A stretch of DNA of 64,000 nucleotides from positions 1 to 64,000 of the forward strand of contig NZ_PEND01000008.1 in the NCBI RefSeq assembly GCF_002844195.1, in the 5' to 3' direction. The DNA comes from Halegenticoccus soli (GTDB taxonomy: Archaea > Halobacteriota > Halobacteria > Halobacteriales > Haloferacaceae). Each line of letters opens with the position of its first letter. Positions within the stretch are counted from its first letter, which is position 1. The notes under the pieces were generated by a model. That model did no database searches. It was not told the DNA's origin and saw only the letters and a list, made by a program, of their open reading frames with translations. Made by a program: the position numbers and the translations under genes. Shown one piece after another: positions 50,819 to 59,917 of the stretch.

Positions 50819-51895
50819 ATGACGCTTCGGACGGGGATCGTCGGCGCGGGCATCGTCTCGGAGAACAACCACCTCCCGGCGGTCGACCGCAACCCGCGGA
50901 CCGAACTCGTCGGGGTCTGCGACCTCGACGCCGACCGGGCGCGGGACGCGGCCGACGAGTACGGCACGGAGGCGTACACCGATCCGGACGCGCTGCTCGC
51001 CGCGGGGCTCGACTGGGTCCACGTGGCGACCCCCGTGGGAACGCACTTCGACCTGGCGAGCGCCGCCGTCGAGGCCGGCGTCCCGGTCACGGTGCAGAAG
51101 CCGGCGACGACGACGCTTGACGAGCTGGAGCGCCTGGCCGAGTGCTCGGCCGAGCGGGGCGTCCCCGTCTCGGTCGTCCACAACTGGCTGTGCTATCCGG
51201 TCGTCCGGAAGCTCAGACGTCGGATCGCCGCGGGCGAGTTCGGCGAGATCCGCGCCGTCGAGGCGGCGTTCGCCGGCGAGGGCCGCCCCGACGAGACGTA
51301 CCGCGGCGACTGGGTGTTCGACCTGCCGGGCGGCGATCTGGAGGAGGGGCTGCCGCACCCGCTGTACCTCGCGCTCGCGCTCGGCGGCTACCCGAGGGAC
51401 CGATCCGAGATCGAGGTCCTGGCGCGGACCGCGGACGACTACGAGCGCGACGTCGCCTACGACGGCACGACCCTCCAGTACGTCGGCGAGGGATCGACGC
51501 TCTGTTCGATCTCGTTTCTCTCCGCGTCGACGCCGAGTCACCGAATCAGCGTCCACGGGACCGACGGCTCGGCGACGGTCGACGTTCCCACGACGATCCT
51601 GGACGCGCACGACGCCGACGAGGGGCCGTACCACCTCCTCTCGAAGCGGTTGGAGCGGGGGTTGCGGACGACGGAAAGCGCGGTTCGGGGGATGGTCGGG
51701 GCCGTAGAGTGGCACGGCCGCGACACCCTGGAGGAGCGGTTCGACCGCCACGCGGAGCGCAGCGCCGACGGCCACTACTACCTGCTCAACGAGGTCGCGA
51801 AGGCGCTCGAACGCGACAGGCGGTCCTTCGAGTCGCTCGAACGGAGCCGGTGGGTCCTGACGCTGATGGAGGAAGTCCGGGCCGCGGCGGAGTGA
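50819..51895 (+). CDS. Gfo/Idh/MocA family oxidoreductase
   Basis: 358 residues. The Rossmann domain has TGIVGAGIVSENNHLPAV and GVCDLDADRARDAA. The catalytic Lys is in the VQKPATTTLDEL motif (EKP in the family), and a later PHPLYLALALGG region supplies His. Members include inositol 2-dehydrogenase, glucose-fructose oxidoreductase and sugar-nucleotide dehydrogenases. In this cluster an inositol or UDP-sugar oxidoreductase role would fit. It closes the plus-strand operon and is convergent with the next glycosyltransferase gene. Confidence 0.9.
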   Translation: MTLRTGIVGAGIVSENNHLPAVDRNPRTELVGVCDLDADRARDAADEYGTEAYTDPDALLAAGLDWVHVATPVGTHFDLASAAVEAGVPVTVQKPATTTLDELERLAECSAERGVPVSVVHNWLCYPVVRKLRRRIAAGEFGEIRAVEAAFAGEGRPDETYRGDWVFDLPGGDLEEGLPHPLYLALALGGYPRDRSEIEVLARTADDYERDVAYDGTTLQYVGEGSTLCSISFLSASTPSHRISVHGTDGSATVDVPTTILDAHDADEGPYHLLSKRLERGLRTTESAVRGMVGAVEWHGRDTLEERFDRHAERSADGHYYLLNEVAKALERDRRSFESLERSRWVLTLMEEVRAAAE

Positions 51896-51944
51896 CGTAG
51901 TCTCCCCGGACTGCGCCGCTCGGCTGCGAGTTCTCCGAACGACC

Positions 51945-53156
51945 CTAGGCGATCCCGAGGTTCTCGACCAGTTCCGCGGCCGCCGCGTCGATCGAGTAGG
52001 TCGATTCGACCGCCTCGCGCGCGTTGCGGCCGATCCGCTCGCGCCGGTCGGGCCGGGAGAGCAGACCGACCGTCGCGTCGACGAACTCGCTCCACGCGTC
52101 GGCGACGAGCAGGTCCTCGCCCGGTCGGGCCTCGACCCCCTCGAAACCGGGGGCGGTCGTCACGACCGGAGCCCCCCAGGCCATCGATTCGAGCACCTTC
52201 AGCCGCGTCCCGCCGCCGACCCGGAGCGGCGCGACGACCGCGGCGGCGTCGCGGACGGCCGATCCGAGGTCGGCCACCTCGCCGACGACGGCGACGCCCG
52301 GCCGGTCGTCCAGCGCCCCGACCGAGTCCGGAGCGCCCCGCCCGGCGACGACGAATTCCGCGTCGGGGCGTCGCGCCCGGATTTCCGGGAAGACGCGCCG
52401 CGCGAAGTACCGGACGGCGTCCTCGTTCGGGAACCACTCGTAGGAGCCGAAAAAGAGGAGGCGGGCGCCGTCGGCGTCGGCCCCCGGCGCGGGGTCGTAG
52501 GCGTCGAGGTCGAGTCCGACGCGCTGGCGGCGAACCGGTCCGGGAACGTGGGGGTCGAGCTCGGCCCGGTCCTCCGCGCCGAGAACCAGCGTCCGGTCGG
52601 ACGCCCGGTAGACGGAGAGTTCCTCTCTGCGGAGCTTCGGGATCTCGTGTCGGAGGTGGAGCCGCGCGAGCGGGTCGTCGACGAGGTCGCGGTACGCCTC
52701 GTGGGCCGCGTACTCGACGACGTGGGCGTTCGTCACGAGCCGCGCGTCCGCGGCGCGCGCCGCCCGCTTCACCTCCCGGTCGAGGAACACCTGCCCCATG
52801 TACGGGTGCTCGGCGAGGACGACGTCGGGCGAGACCGCGCGGATCGCCTCGGCGGCGGCCCGGCGGTACGCGTCCGAGTAGAACATCCGCATGACGTCGG
52901 ACCGCCCGAGGAGCGCGTTCCCGAGCTTTCGAATCCGGGGCGGGAGCGACGTTCCCGGATCGGAGACGAGTCGGACGGTCTCGCAGGGGTCCGAGAGCGC
53001 CGCCGCCCGCGACCGGTCGCCGTCCCCGCCGTACGAGAGGAGGTGGACGGCGTGGTCGCGGGCGGCGAGGCCGCGGACGAACCCGCTGGTGACGATCCGG
53101 TCGCCGGCGTTCGGCGGGTGCGGAACGTCGCGGGTGAGCACGAGGACGTCGCTCAC
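51945..53156 (-). CDS. GT-B glycosyltransferase, MIPS operon copy 1
   Basis: 403 residues. The N-terminal part starts VLVLTRDVPHPPNAGDRIVTSGFVRGLAARDHAV. The C-terminal part has RLLFFGSYEWFPNEDAVRYFARRVFPEI, VVAGRGAPDSV and the E-rich EVADLGSAVRDAAAVVAPLRVGGGTRLKVLESMAWG, typical of GT4. A GTG start at 53156 overlaps the stop of the gene upstream by 4 nt, showing translational coupling. The donor sugar is unknown. Confidence 0.88.
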   Translation of the reverse strand: MSDVLVLTRDVPHPPNAGDRIVTSGFVRGLAARDHAVHLLSYGGDGDRSRAAALSDPCETVRLVSDPGTSLPPRIRKLGNALLGRSDVMRMFYSDAYRRAAAEAIRAVSPDVVLAEHPYMGQVFLDREVKRAARAADARLVTNAHVVEYAAHEAYRDLVDDPLARLHLRHEIPKLRREELSVYRASDRTLVLGAEDRAELDPHVPGPVRRQRVGLDLDAYDPAPGADADGARLLFFGSYEWFPNEDAVRYFARRVFPEIRARRPDAEFVVAGRGAPDSVGALDDRPGVAVVGEVADLGSAVRDAAAVVAPLRVGGGTRLKVLESMAWGAPVVTTAPGFEGVEARPGEDLLVADAWSEFVDATVGLLSRPDRRERIGRNAREAVESTYSIDAAAAELVENLGIA

Positions 53157-54457
53157 CGGCCGGCGTCCCTCCCGTCCTTTTCGTCCCTTTCGTCTCTTCC
53201 GCCTCTCCCGTCGAGGCACTCGCGGTACAGCGCGACCGTCTCGGCGGTGTTCTCGTCGAGGTGCTTCGGCTCGCGGATTCCCCGCCTGAGCCGCTCGATC
53301 AGCGACGGCGACCGGACGACGCGGCGGAGCGTCGCGGCGAGCGCCTCCCGGTCGCCGACCCGGAAGGTCAGGCCGTCGCGGCCGTCGGTCACCAGTTCCG
53401 CCATGCCGCCGACGTCGGCGGTGACGATCGGAACCCGCGAGGCGAACGCCTCCTGCACGACGATGGGGCTGTTCTCGTACCACAGCGACGGCAGCACCTT
53501 GACGTCCATGTGCTCGTACGGCTCGCCGGGTCGGTCGTACTCGCCGTGGAACGCCACGCGGTCGTCGCCGGCGGCCAGCTCGCGCAACCCGGCGTGGTAC
53601 GGATCGGTCGCCGGATCGAACCGGCCGAACACGTGCAGTTCCGCGTCGTCGTCGACGGCTCGAAACGCCCGCAGGAGGAGGTGAACGCCTTTCAGCTCCG
53701 TGATCCGCCCGGCGTACCCGAACCGGACGGGCGAGGACGGGTCGAACCCCGCGTCGGCGAACCGCTCCGTGAGGATGCCGTTGCGGCGCTTGACGATCCG
53801 CTCGGGCGGGGTTCCGAACCTAACGAACGTGTCGCGCAGGAACGCCGACGGGGCGATCAGCCGGTCGAAGCCCCCGAGAGCGTCCGAGAGCCGGGCGGTG
53901 CGGCGTTCGACCGCGCGCTCGGCTGACTCGACAGGGCCGGCCGCGTGCGCTGTGAGCGCGCCGTCGTCGGACGAGCCGCCGTCGGGCAGCCCGCCGCGGC
54001 GGCCCTCGCGCGCCGCGAGGTAGCAGTCGGCGCACTTGCCGACCGACTCGGGACCGCTGCAGATCGTTCCCTCGGGCCGGTAGAGCTGCTCGCGGTGGCA
54101 GATCGTCCAGAAGTCGTGCAGCGTGGCGACGCACGGGATCCCGCGCTCGCGGCAGCGTTCCGGGAGCGTCGCCGAGAGCCGCTTGAGGTGCTGGAAGTGG
54201 ACGACGTCGGGGTCGAACGAGTCGAGCGCGTCGACGAACCGCCGCTCGACGGCCTCGCTATCGACCGCCAGCGGCCCGCGGCCCTCCGGGAGCGGCAGCC
54301 GAACGAACGGGACGTCGAGGCGCGTCCCGTCGCCCTGCGGCGCCGCGACGGCGACGTCGTGCTCCCGCGCGAGCGACTCGCTCAGGTGTTTCGCGTACAG
54401 CTCCGTCCCGCCGAGCGTGTGCGAGGGGACGGCGTGTGCGACCTGCAGGACGCGCAT
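53153..54457 (-). CDS. GT-B glycosyltransferase, MIPS operon copy 2
   Basis: 434 residues. The N-terminal half begins MRVLQVAHAVPSHTLGGTELYAKHLSESLAREH. The GT4 C-terminal part contains RFGYAGRITELKGVHLLLRAFRAV and PSLWYENSPIVVQEAFASRVPIVTADVGG, with the E-x7-E pair. A Cys-rich insert (CHREQLYRPEGTICSGPESVGKC) occurs in the N-terminal half and may bind zinc. A charged Arg/Asp tail ends the protein. It lies 3 nt after inositol phosphate synthase and overlaps the next gene by 4 nt. Confidence 0.88.
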   Translation of the reverse strand: MRVLQVAHAVPSHTLGGTELYAKHLSESLAREHDVAVAAPQGDGTRLDVPFVRLPLPEGRGPLAVDSEAVERRFVDALDSFDPDVVHFQHLKRLSATLPERCRERGIPCVATLHDFWTICHREQLYRPEGTICSGPESVGKCADCYLAAREGRRGGLPDGGSSDDGALTAHAAGPVESAERAVERRTARLSDALGGFDRLIAPSAFLRDTFVRFGTPPERIVKRRNGILTERFADAGFDPSSPVRFGYAGRITELKGVHLLLRAFRAVDDDAELHVFGRFDPATDPYHAGLRELAAGDDRVAFHGEYDRPGEPYEHMDVKVLPSLWYENSPIVVQEAFASRVPIVTADVGGMAELVTDGRDGLTFRVGDREALAATLRRVVRSPSLIERLRRGIREPKHLDENTAETVALYRECLDGRGGRDERDEKDGRDAGR

Positions 54458-54460
54458 CCG

Positions 54461-55711
54461 TCACGACCCCGATCCCTCGGCGTCGCCGCGGGGGGCCGCC
54501 TCCGGCGGCTCGGCGCGCGCCTCGGCGTAGGCGTCGAGCAGGTCGAACTGGTCGGAGAGGCCGTGTTCGTCCACCCCGAGCGGCGACTTGAAGAACGACG
54601 CCAGGTGCGGCTGGAGGCCGCCCTCACCGCGGTCGTCCGCGTACGCGATCAGGCGGACCAGATCGAGGACGAGCGGCGCGGCCAGCGCCGAGTCGGAGCC
54701 CTCCCACGTGAACTGCATCGTCATCTCGGTGCCGAGAAAGCCCTCGAAGCGGACGTAGTCCCACGCGGTCTTCCAGTCGTTCAGCGACGGCGTGTAGTCG
54801 ATGCGGACCCGGTTGTGGAATGGCTCGTCCAGGATGCCTTCGAGGATGTCGCCCTTGCTCTCGACCTTGCCCCGCTTGTTCGTCTCGTCTTCGAGAACGC
54901 GGCCGTCGGTGTTGCCGAGGATGTTGTGGCCGTCCCACGAGCGCACGCGGAGGTTGCGCGCCGCGAACATCGGCCCGAGCGCCGCCTTGACGAGCGACTC
55001 GCCGGTCTTCCCGTCGTTCCCCATGTGCGGTACCGACTCTTCTTCGGCCAGTTGCCGGAGTCCGCCGAGCGAGCTGCCGGTGCTGGGCGTGAAATTGACG
55101 TACGGACGCCCGCCCCGGAGCGCGGCGTACGCGTACAGGACGCTCGCCGGGAGGCCGTCGTCGCCGCCCTTGACGGCGCGCTCGATCGCCTCCCGCGACT
55201 CGTACCGGTCGGGTTCGGAGAGCGGCGGCTCCGTCGAGGCGACGTTGACGACGACCACGTCGTCGAGGTCGTTCTCCAGTTCGAACTCGTCGAGGTCGGC
55301 CCGGAGCCGCTCTGCGATCTCCGGGACGTCGTTGTCGGCTTCGAGGGGCTCGACGTCCGAGAGCGCCGCGACCGACTCGCCGCAGTTGAGCGCCGTCCCG
55401 CGGCGGATCCGGTCGTTGATCGCGGCGAGGTCGTCGCCGGCGGCCGACAGCGCCTCCGGCGACGGCGTCCCGTTGTCCGCCGACAGCTCCCTGGCCCTCC
55501 CCAGAACCGTTCCCGAGCGGATGTCGTGCCCGCCGAAGACGAACTCGCCGACCGACGGCAGATCGAGCCCGCGACAGGGGTCCCGCGCGGTCACCATCCC
55601 GGTCGGCGCCGCCGTCCCGTTCGCGATCGCCTTCGCGCCGATCATCGCCGTCGTGGCGATGTTCCCCCGAACGCCGACGAACCAGACGCCGATCCGGCTC
55701 ACCGCCACCAC
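54461..55711 (-). CDS. ino1: Inositol-1-phosphate synthase (MIPS)
   Basis: 416 residues. The NAD Rossmann loop is GVWFVGVRGNIATTAMIGAK, and the MIPS signatures are VNVASTEPPL, YVNFTPSTGSS, HMGNDGKTGES and SWDGHNILGNTDGRVL. It converts glucose 6-phosphate to L-myo-inositol 1-phosphate in the cytoplasm. The start is one of two adjacent GTGs. A TATA-like GATAAAC (minus strand, 55871-55877) lies 160 bp upstream. As first gene of an operon with two glycosyltransferases it suggests inositol enters the glycan or its lipid anchor. No inositol monophosphatase or archaetidylinositol synthase is in the window. Confidence 0.92.
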   Translation of the reverse strand: MVAVSRIGVWFVGVRGNIATTAMIGAKAIANGTAAPTGMVTARDPCRGLDLPSVGEFVFGGHDIRSGTVLGRARELSADNGTPSPEALSAAGDDLAAINDRIRRGTALNCGESVAALSDVEPLEADNDVPEIAERLRADLDEFELENDLDDVVVVNVASTEPPLSEPDRYESREAIERAVKGGDDGLPASVLYAYAALRGGRPYVNFTPSTGSSLGGLRQLAEEESVPHMGNDGKTGESLVKAALGPMFAARNLRVRSWDGHNILGNTDGRVLEDETNKRGKVESKGDILEGILDEPFHNRVRIDYTPSLNDWKTAWDYVRFEGFLGTEMTMQFTWEGSDSALAAPLVLDLVRLIAYADDRGEGGLQPHLASFFKSPLGVDEHGLSDQFDLLDAYAEARAEPPEAAPRGDAEGSGS

Positions 55712-55868
55712 CCCGCCCTGTCTGCCGTCCCGCCCGGGCGTCGACCGTTCGGCCGCAGCGTCCGTCCGACGGTACCGCCCGCGTCGAGGGTGGGAGTGGT
55801 AACTCTCGTCATAGTTGATCGTCGCCGCAGCAGCGCCTTCGGACGTAGTTCCGTCGACGGGGCGGAAG

Positions 55869-55878
55869 TAGTTTATCG
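55869..55878 (-). promoter_or_regulatory. TATA-like box upstream of inositol phosphate synthase
   Basis: GATAAAC (minus strand) is the best promoter-like hexamer in the 292-bp spacer between the two minus-strand glycan operons. It implies the MIPS operon is transcribed separately, with a leader of about 130 nt. Confidence 0.4.
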
Positions 55879-56003
55879 CCGCCCGAGACGAAAGTTACCC
55901 CGTAGAACCTGTCACGGTAGTAGAAGTAGAAGCGAGTCAATTTGCGAGAGTATTCCGAACGGCCGGTATCGATCCCCGGCGACTCCCCGCGGGTTCGAGG
56001 CGG

Positions 56004-57266
56004 CTACGTCCCCCGGACGACCGACTCCAGGAGGTCGAGGTACCGGTCCACCTGTCGGTCGACCGTGTACCGCGCCGTCACTTTCCGCCGGCCGCGCTCC
56101 CCGAATCGCTCTGCGAGCGCCGGCCGAGCGACGAGCGTCGAAAGCGCCTCAGTCAGCGATTCGACGTCCAGCGGGTTCACCACGAACCCGTTCTCGCCGT
56201 GGTCGACCAGCTCCTTCGCGCCGCCGAACCACGTCGTCACGACCGGCGTGCCGCGGGCGAACGCCTCCAGGTTCACCGTCGGGAAGGGGTCGAGGTGAAC
56301 CGAGGGCGACGCCACGACGGTCGCGGCTTCGAACGCCGCGTCCAGCCGCGCCCGCGGGAGCCACCCCGTCGAGACGATGTCTCCTCCCGCCCGTCCCGCG
56401 GCGCGGCGCATCTCAGGGACGTATTCGTCGTCGCCGGCGACGACGAGTCTGACCGACCGATCGGCGCGCCGGGCGAGGCGGCCGAACGCGTCGGCGAGGT
56501 GACGGCCGCCCTTGTTGTAGCCGGTCCGGCCGGCGAACAGCACGATCGGCGCGTCGCCGAGGTCGTGCTCCTCTCTGAACGCCGCCGCGTCCGCCTCGCG
56601 CGACGGGTCGGGTTCCGGCGCGGGGACGCCGTTGCGTACCGTCCGGTGGCACGGGACCCCGTTCGCCCGCAGCGCCCGCCGGAGCTCGTCGCTCACCGCG
56701 ACGCCGACGTCGACGTGCCGGTCGAGGTGGCGGCGGTTCAGGCGGTTCCTGAGCGGGAAGTACCGGAGCCCCTGCCGGCGGAGCTGCCGCCGGGGGGTGA
56801 CGCGGTAGGCCGACGCCGGAATCCGCTCCTTGCCGGTCGGCGGGTCCGACTCGACGAAACACGTCAGCTCGCCGTACGAGACGGTGCCGGCGTCGTGGAA
56901 CGTCTTGACGACCGGGACGCCCCGCTCGGCGGCCGCCCGGAGGCTGCGGTTCGACAGCCAGTGGACGTTGTGCGCGTGGACGACGTCGGGCGCAATCAGC
57001 GCCAGCGCCCGCTCGCACGCGCGAGCGGTGAACGGGTTGTAGACCGTGAGGTACGGCAGCAGCGCGGGGTACCGCGGCGCGTAGATCCGGTGGACGTCGA
57101 TTCCGCCCCTCCTGATTCTCCCCCGCTCCTTCCGGTCGGTCACCGTCGTGACGACCGACACCTCGTGGCCGCGCCGGGCGTAGCCGTCGGCCAGCTGGGC
57201 GGCGATCTTCTGTGCGCCCCCGTGCTCCCAGGGCGGGTAGCCGTCGGAGAGGACGCAGACGCGCAT
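56004..57266 (-). CDS. GT-B glycosyltransferase of the EreA operon
   Basis: 420 residues. The N-terminus MRVCVLSDGYPPWEHGGAQKIAAQLADGYARRGHEV and the C-terminal IVLFAGRTGYNKGGRHLADAFGRLA with PSVHLDPFPTVNLEAFARGTPVVTTWFGGAKELV are typical GT4. It is immediately adjacent (no gap) to the AlkP-type gene, so the two are cotranscribed. It is the last gene of the operon before the MIPS promoter region. Confidence 0.9.
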   Translation of the reverse strand: MRVCVLSDGYPPWEHGGAQKIAAQLADGYARRGHEVSVVTTVTDRKERGRIRRGGIDVHRIYAPRYPALLPYLTVYNPFTARACERALALIAPDVVHAHNVHWLSNRSLRAAAERGVPVVKTFHDAGTVSYGELTCFVESDPPTGKERIPASAYRVTPRRQLRRQGLRYFPLRNRLNRRHLDRHVDVGVAVSDELRRALRANGVPCHRTVRNGVPAPEPDPSREADAAAFREEHDLGDAPIVLFAGRTGYNKGGRHLADAFGRLARRADRSVRLVVAGDDEYVPEMRRAAGRAGGDIVSTGWLPRARLDAAFEAATVVASPSVHLDPFPTVNLEAFARGTPVVTTWFGGAKELVDHGENGFVVNPLDVESLTEALSTLVARPALAERFGERGRRKVTARYTVDRQVDRYLDLLESVVRGT

Positions 57267-58907
57267 CTACAGGTACCCGAGGTCGTCGAGGTTCTCTCTC
57301 ACGTCGGCCGGGATCGAGCCGGCGGGGTCGGTCCCGTCGTCCGCCGCGTTCCCCGCGCGTTCCGCCTTCGTCGTCCCGTCCGTTTCCGTCGCGCCTCCCG
57401 CTCCGGTCGCGTCCGCCGCGTCCGCAAGCGCCGCGTCGAGGGCGACCAGCACGTCGTCCGGGACCGCCTCCGGCGGCACCTCGCGGGCGCTGTTCGAGCC
57501 CCAGTCGATCCGGGCCGCCCGCCGCGTCCCCCCGACCTCGTCGAGCTTCCACTCGCCCGTGATCGCCGCCCGCCGGGGGACGAACAGCTCGTCCGCGGCG
57601 ACGTCGTCGGGCGGGTGCGAGGCGACGACGCCGGCGTACTCGGCGACGGCGATCGGGCGTCCCCCCTCGCCGTTTCGCGTCGCCGCGCCGTCGCCCGCCG
57701 CGCCGCCGACCGCCTCGTCGCCCCCCTGGCGTCCGTCGGCGTCGCCGTCGAGCAGCGAGCGCGACGGGTCGTGCCGCAGACCGGCGAGCGCGCGGACCGT
57801 CCCGGCCACGGCGTGCGTCCCGACGAGGTCGTCGCGCTCGTCCGCCTCGAATCGGCCGGGGTAGCGGACGAGGAGCGGCACGCGGAGGAGGGGGAGCCGG
57901 ATGGACGTCTGGTGATCGAGCAGCGTGCGTCCGTCCGCGTCCTCTCCCAGGTGCTCGCCGTGGTCGGCCGCGACGATCACCAGCGTGTCCGCCGCGTGGC
58001 CGTGCCGTTCGAGGCTGTCGAGGACGCGGCCGACGACGAAGTCCGCGTAGCCCACCTCGTCCGCGTACCGCGCCCGGAGGTACCGCCGCTCGTCGCCCGT
58101 CAGGCGTCGGTCGCCGAGGCGCATCCGCCAGATGTCGTCCATCAGCGAGGCCATGTACTCGCGCTCCTCGGCGAGGGTGTCGCAGCCGGGCGGCCGGATG
58201 TCGGAGGCGAACTCCTCCGGGACGTAAAACGGGAGGTGCGGATCCATCAGGTGCGCGTACAGGAAGAACGGGCGGTCGTCGTCGGCGAACTCGGCGAACC
58301 GCTCGTCGGCCAGCGCCGCGGCCCGCTCGCTCGCGCGGACGTCGTCGAGCCAGGCGTCGCCCGTCGCCTCCGAGAGCCGGAACGCGGCCGCGTTCGCGAG
58401 GCTGCGGAGCGGCGCGTCGGACGCCAGCGCCCGCTTTGCGACCGCGGCGTACCACGCCGGACCGCGGGCGACCCCCGCGGAGAGCCGGCGGACGTCCTCG
58501 CCGCCCTCGAAGTACCGGTGTCGGGGACCGGTGAACTCGTCGACCCGATCGAAACCGCGGCCCTGCGGCAGCCACTCCCCGATCCACGTCTTCGGCGAGA
58601 GGTGGACGCACCGGTAGCCGGCGTCGGAGAGGTCGCGCGTTATCGTCCGCCCCTCCCGCAGTTCGAACCCGCGGGAGGTCGCCCCGTGTTCGTGCGGGTA
58701 CCGACCGGTGAGGAGGCTCGTGACGCTCGGCAGCGTCCACGGCGCGGGGCTGATCGCCCGCCGGAACACCGTCGCGCCGTCGGCGAACGACCCGAGATTG
58801 GGCGTGTTCGACACGTCGGGGTTGTACGGGGACAGGTAGTCCGCGCGGGTCGCGTCGAGGACGAGGAGCAGGACGTTCGGGGGGTCGCCGCCTCCCCTTC
58901 CGCTCAC
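57267..58907 (-). CDS. Alkaline-phosphatase-superfamily 'sulfatase' 2 of the glycan cluster
   Basis: 546 residues. The metal ligand Asp18 is in LLLVLDATRADYL, the nucleophile region is APWTLPSVTSLLTGRYP with Thr58 in place of the sulfatase Cys/Ser and no Arg two residues after the Pro-Ser, and the second metal site is VAADHGEHLGED. An acidic Gly/Thr-rich insert near the C-terminus precedes the ending ENLDDLGYL, matching the RLGYV ending of the first copy. It may move a phosphodiester or phosphoryl group rather than hydrolyse sulfate esters. It starts at a GTG overlapping the upstream stop by 4 nt. Confidence 0.85.
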   Translation of the reverse strand: MSGRGGGDPPNVLLLVLDATRADYLSPYNPDVSNTPNLGSFADGATVFRRAISPAPWTLPSVTSLLTGRYPHEHGATSRGFELREGRTITRDLSDAGYRCVHLSPKTWIGEWLPQGRGFDRVDEFTGPRHRYFEGGEDVRRLSAGVARGPAWYAAVAKRALASDAPLRSLANAAAFRLSEATGDAWLDDVRASERAAALADERFAEFADDDRPFFLYAHLMDPHLPFYVPEEFASDIRPPGCDTLAEEREYMASLMDDIWRMRLGDRRLTGDERRYLRARYADEVGYADFVVGRVLDSLERHGHAADTLVIVAADHGEHLGEDADGRTLLDHQTSIRLPLLRVPLLVRYPGRFEADERDDLVGTHAVAGTVRALAGLRHDPSRSLLDGDADGRQGGDEAVGGAAGDGAATRNGEGGRPIAVAEYAGVVASHPPDDVAADELFVPRRAAITGEWKLDEVGGTRRAARIDWGSNSAREVPPEAVPDDVLVALDAALADAADATGAGGATETDGTTKAERAGNAADDGTDPAGSIPADVRENLDDLGYL

Positions 58908-59917
58908 CCGAATCTCCCCCCTTCGAACCGCCGTTCTACCGCGTAGAGCCGCCCCATCAGCGCGTCGAACAGTCCGGGCGAGTTCGCGAGCGAGAACAGG
59001 AGCGCCGCCGCCGTGTTCGGCTGGGCCGGGTTCAACCGGAGCGATCGGAGGAGGTACGGCCGGCTCTCGTCGAGGCGGCCCGCCTCGCAGTACGTCACGC
59101 CGGCGTCGCCGAGCAGGCGCGCCAGCGTGCCGCGCGGGAGGTCGTACTCGCGTTCGAGCCGGTCGACCGCCGCGACGAGCGCGTCCGGATCGGCCGAGAC
59201 GTTGTCGCCGCACGTCCCCTTGATCACGAGCGGGGCGTCCACGTACTCGAACGCGTACGCCCGCGCGAGGCGGAGACAGAGCTCCCAGTCCTCGAAACAG
59301 GGCAGCCGCTCGTCGAAGCCGCCGCAATCGGCGAGCGCGGTCCGCGCCACGAGCAGCGTGGAGGTGTACGTCGGGACCGACATGGTCAGGACCTCGCGGT
59401 ACACGTCGCCGGAGGCCCCGTCGCGGCTGTGCGGCTCCCCGTACTCCTTCGCCATCCCGGTGTAGACGACGCCGCAGGCGTCGGTCGCGCGCCGATACGC
59501 CGTCACCTGCCTCCGGAGCTTGTCCTCGCGCCAGCGGTCGTCGGAGTCGACGAACGCCACGAGCTCCCCCGAGGACTCCCGAATTCCGTCGTTGCGCGCG
59601 GCGCTGACGCCCCGCGGGCGGTCGCGTCTGACGTACCGGAGGCGCGGATCGGAGAACGACCGGACGACGGCCGGCGTGTCGTCGGTCGACCCGCCGTCGA
59701 CGACGATCAGTTCGAGGCGCTCGTAGGACTGGGCGAGCACGCTCTCGATCGCTTCGTCGAGAACCGACGCGCGCTCGTACGTCGGGAGGACGACGCTCAC
59801 GAGCGGATCGCTGTCGGTCGGTTCCGGACCTTCTCGATCCGCCGTCGAACCGGCCGGTCCGTCGGTCCGCCGGTCGTTCAGACGACCCGGCGTCCGGCCG
59901 GAAGTCGGCCCGCTCAT
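58904..59917 (-). CDS. Family 2 glycosyltransferase of the EreA operon
   Basis: 337 residues. After a disordered Ser/Thr/Asp-rich N-terminus of about 35 residues the GT-A domain reads VSVVLPTYERASVLDEAIES, LELIVVDGGSTDDTPAVVRS, ELVAFVDSDDRWREDKL (DxD) and CFEDWELCLRLARAY. The last 80 residues are helical and TPR-like (AGRLDESRPYLLRSLRLNPAQPN). Its ATG at 59917 overlaps the EreA-like stop by 4 nt, and its own stop overlaps the next start by 4 nt, so it is translationally coupled on both sides. Confidence 0.88.
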   Translation of the reverse strand: MSGPTSGRTPGRLNDRRTDGPAGSTADREGPEPTDSDPLVSVVLPTYERASVLDEAIESVLAQSYERLELIVVDGGSTDDTPAVVRSFSDPRLRYVRRDRPRGVSAARNDGIRESSGELVAFVDSDDRWREDKLRRQVTAYRRATDACGVVYTGMAKEYGEPHSRDGASGDVYREVLTMSVPTYTSTLLVARTALADCGGFDERLPCFEDWELCLRLARAYAFEYVDAPLVIKGTCGDNVSADPDALVAAVDRLEREYDLPRGTLARLLGDAGVTYCEAGRLDESRPYLLRSLRLNPAQPNTAAALLFSLANSPGLFDALMGRLYAVERRFEGGRFG

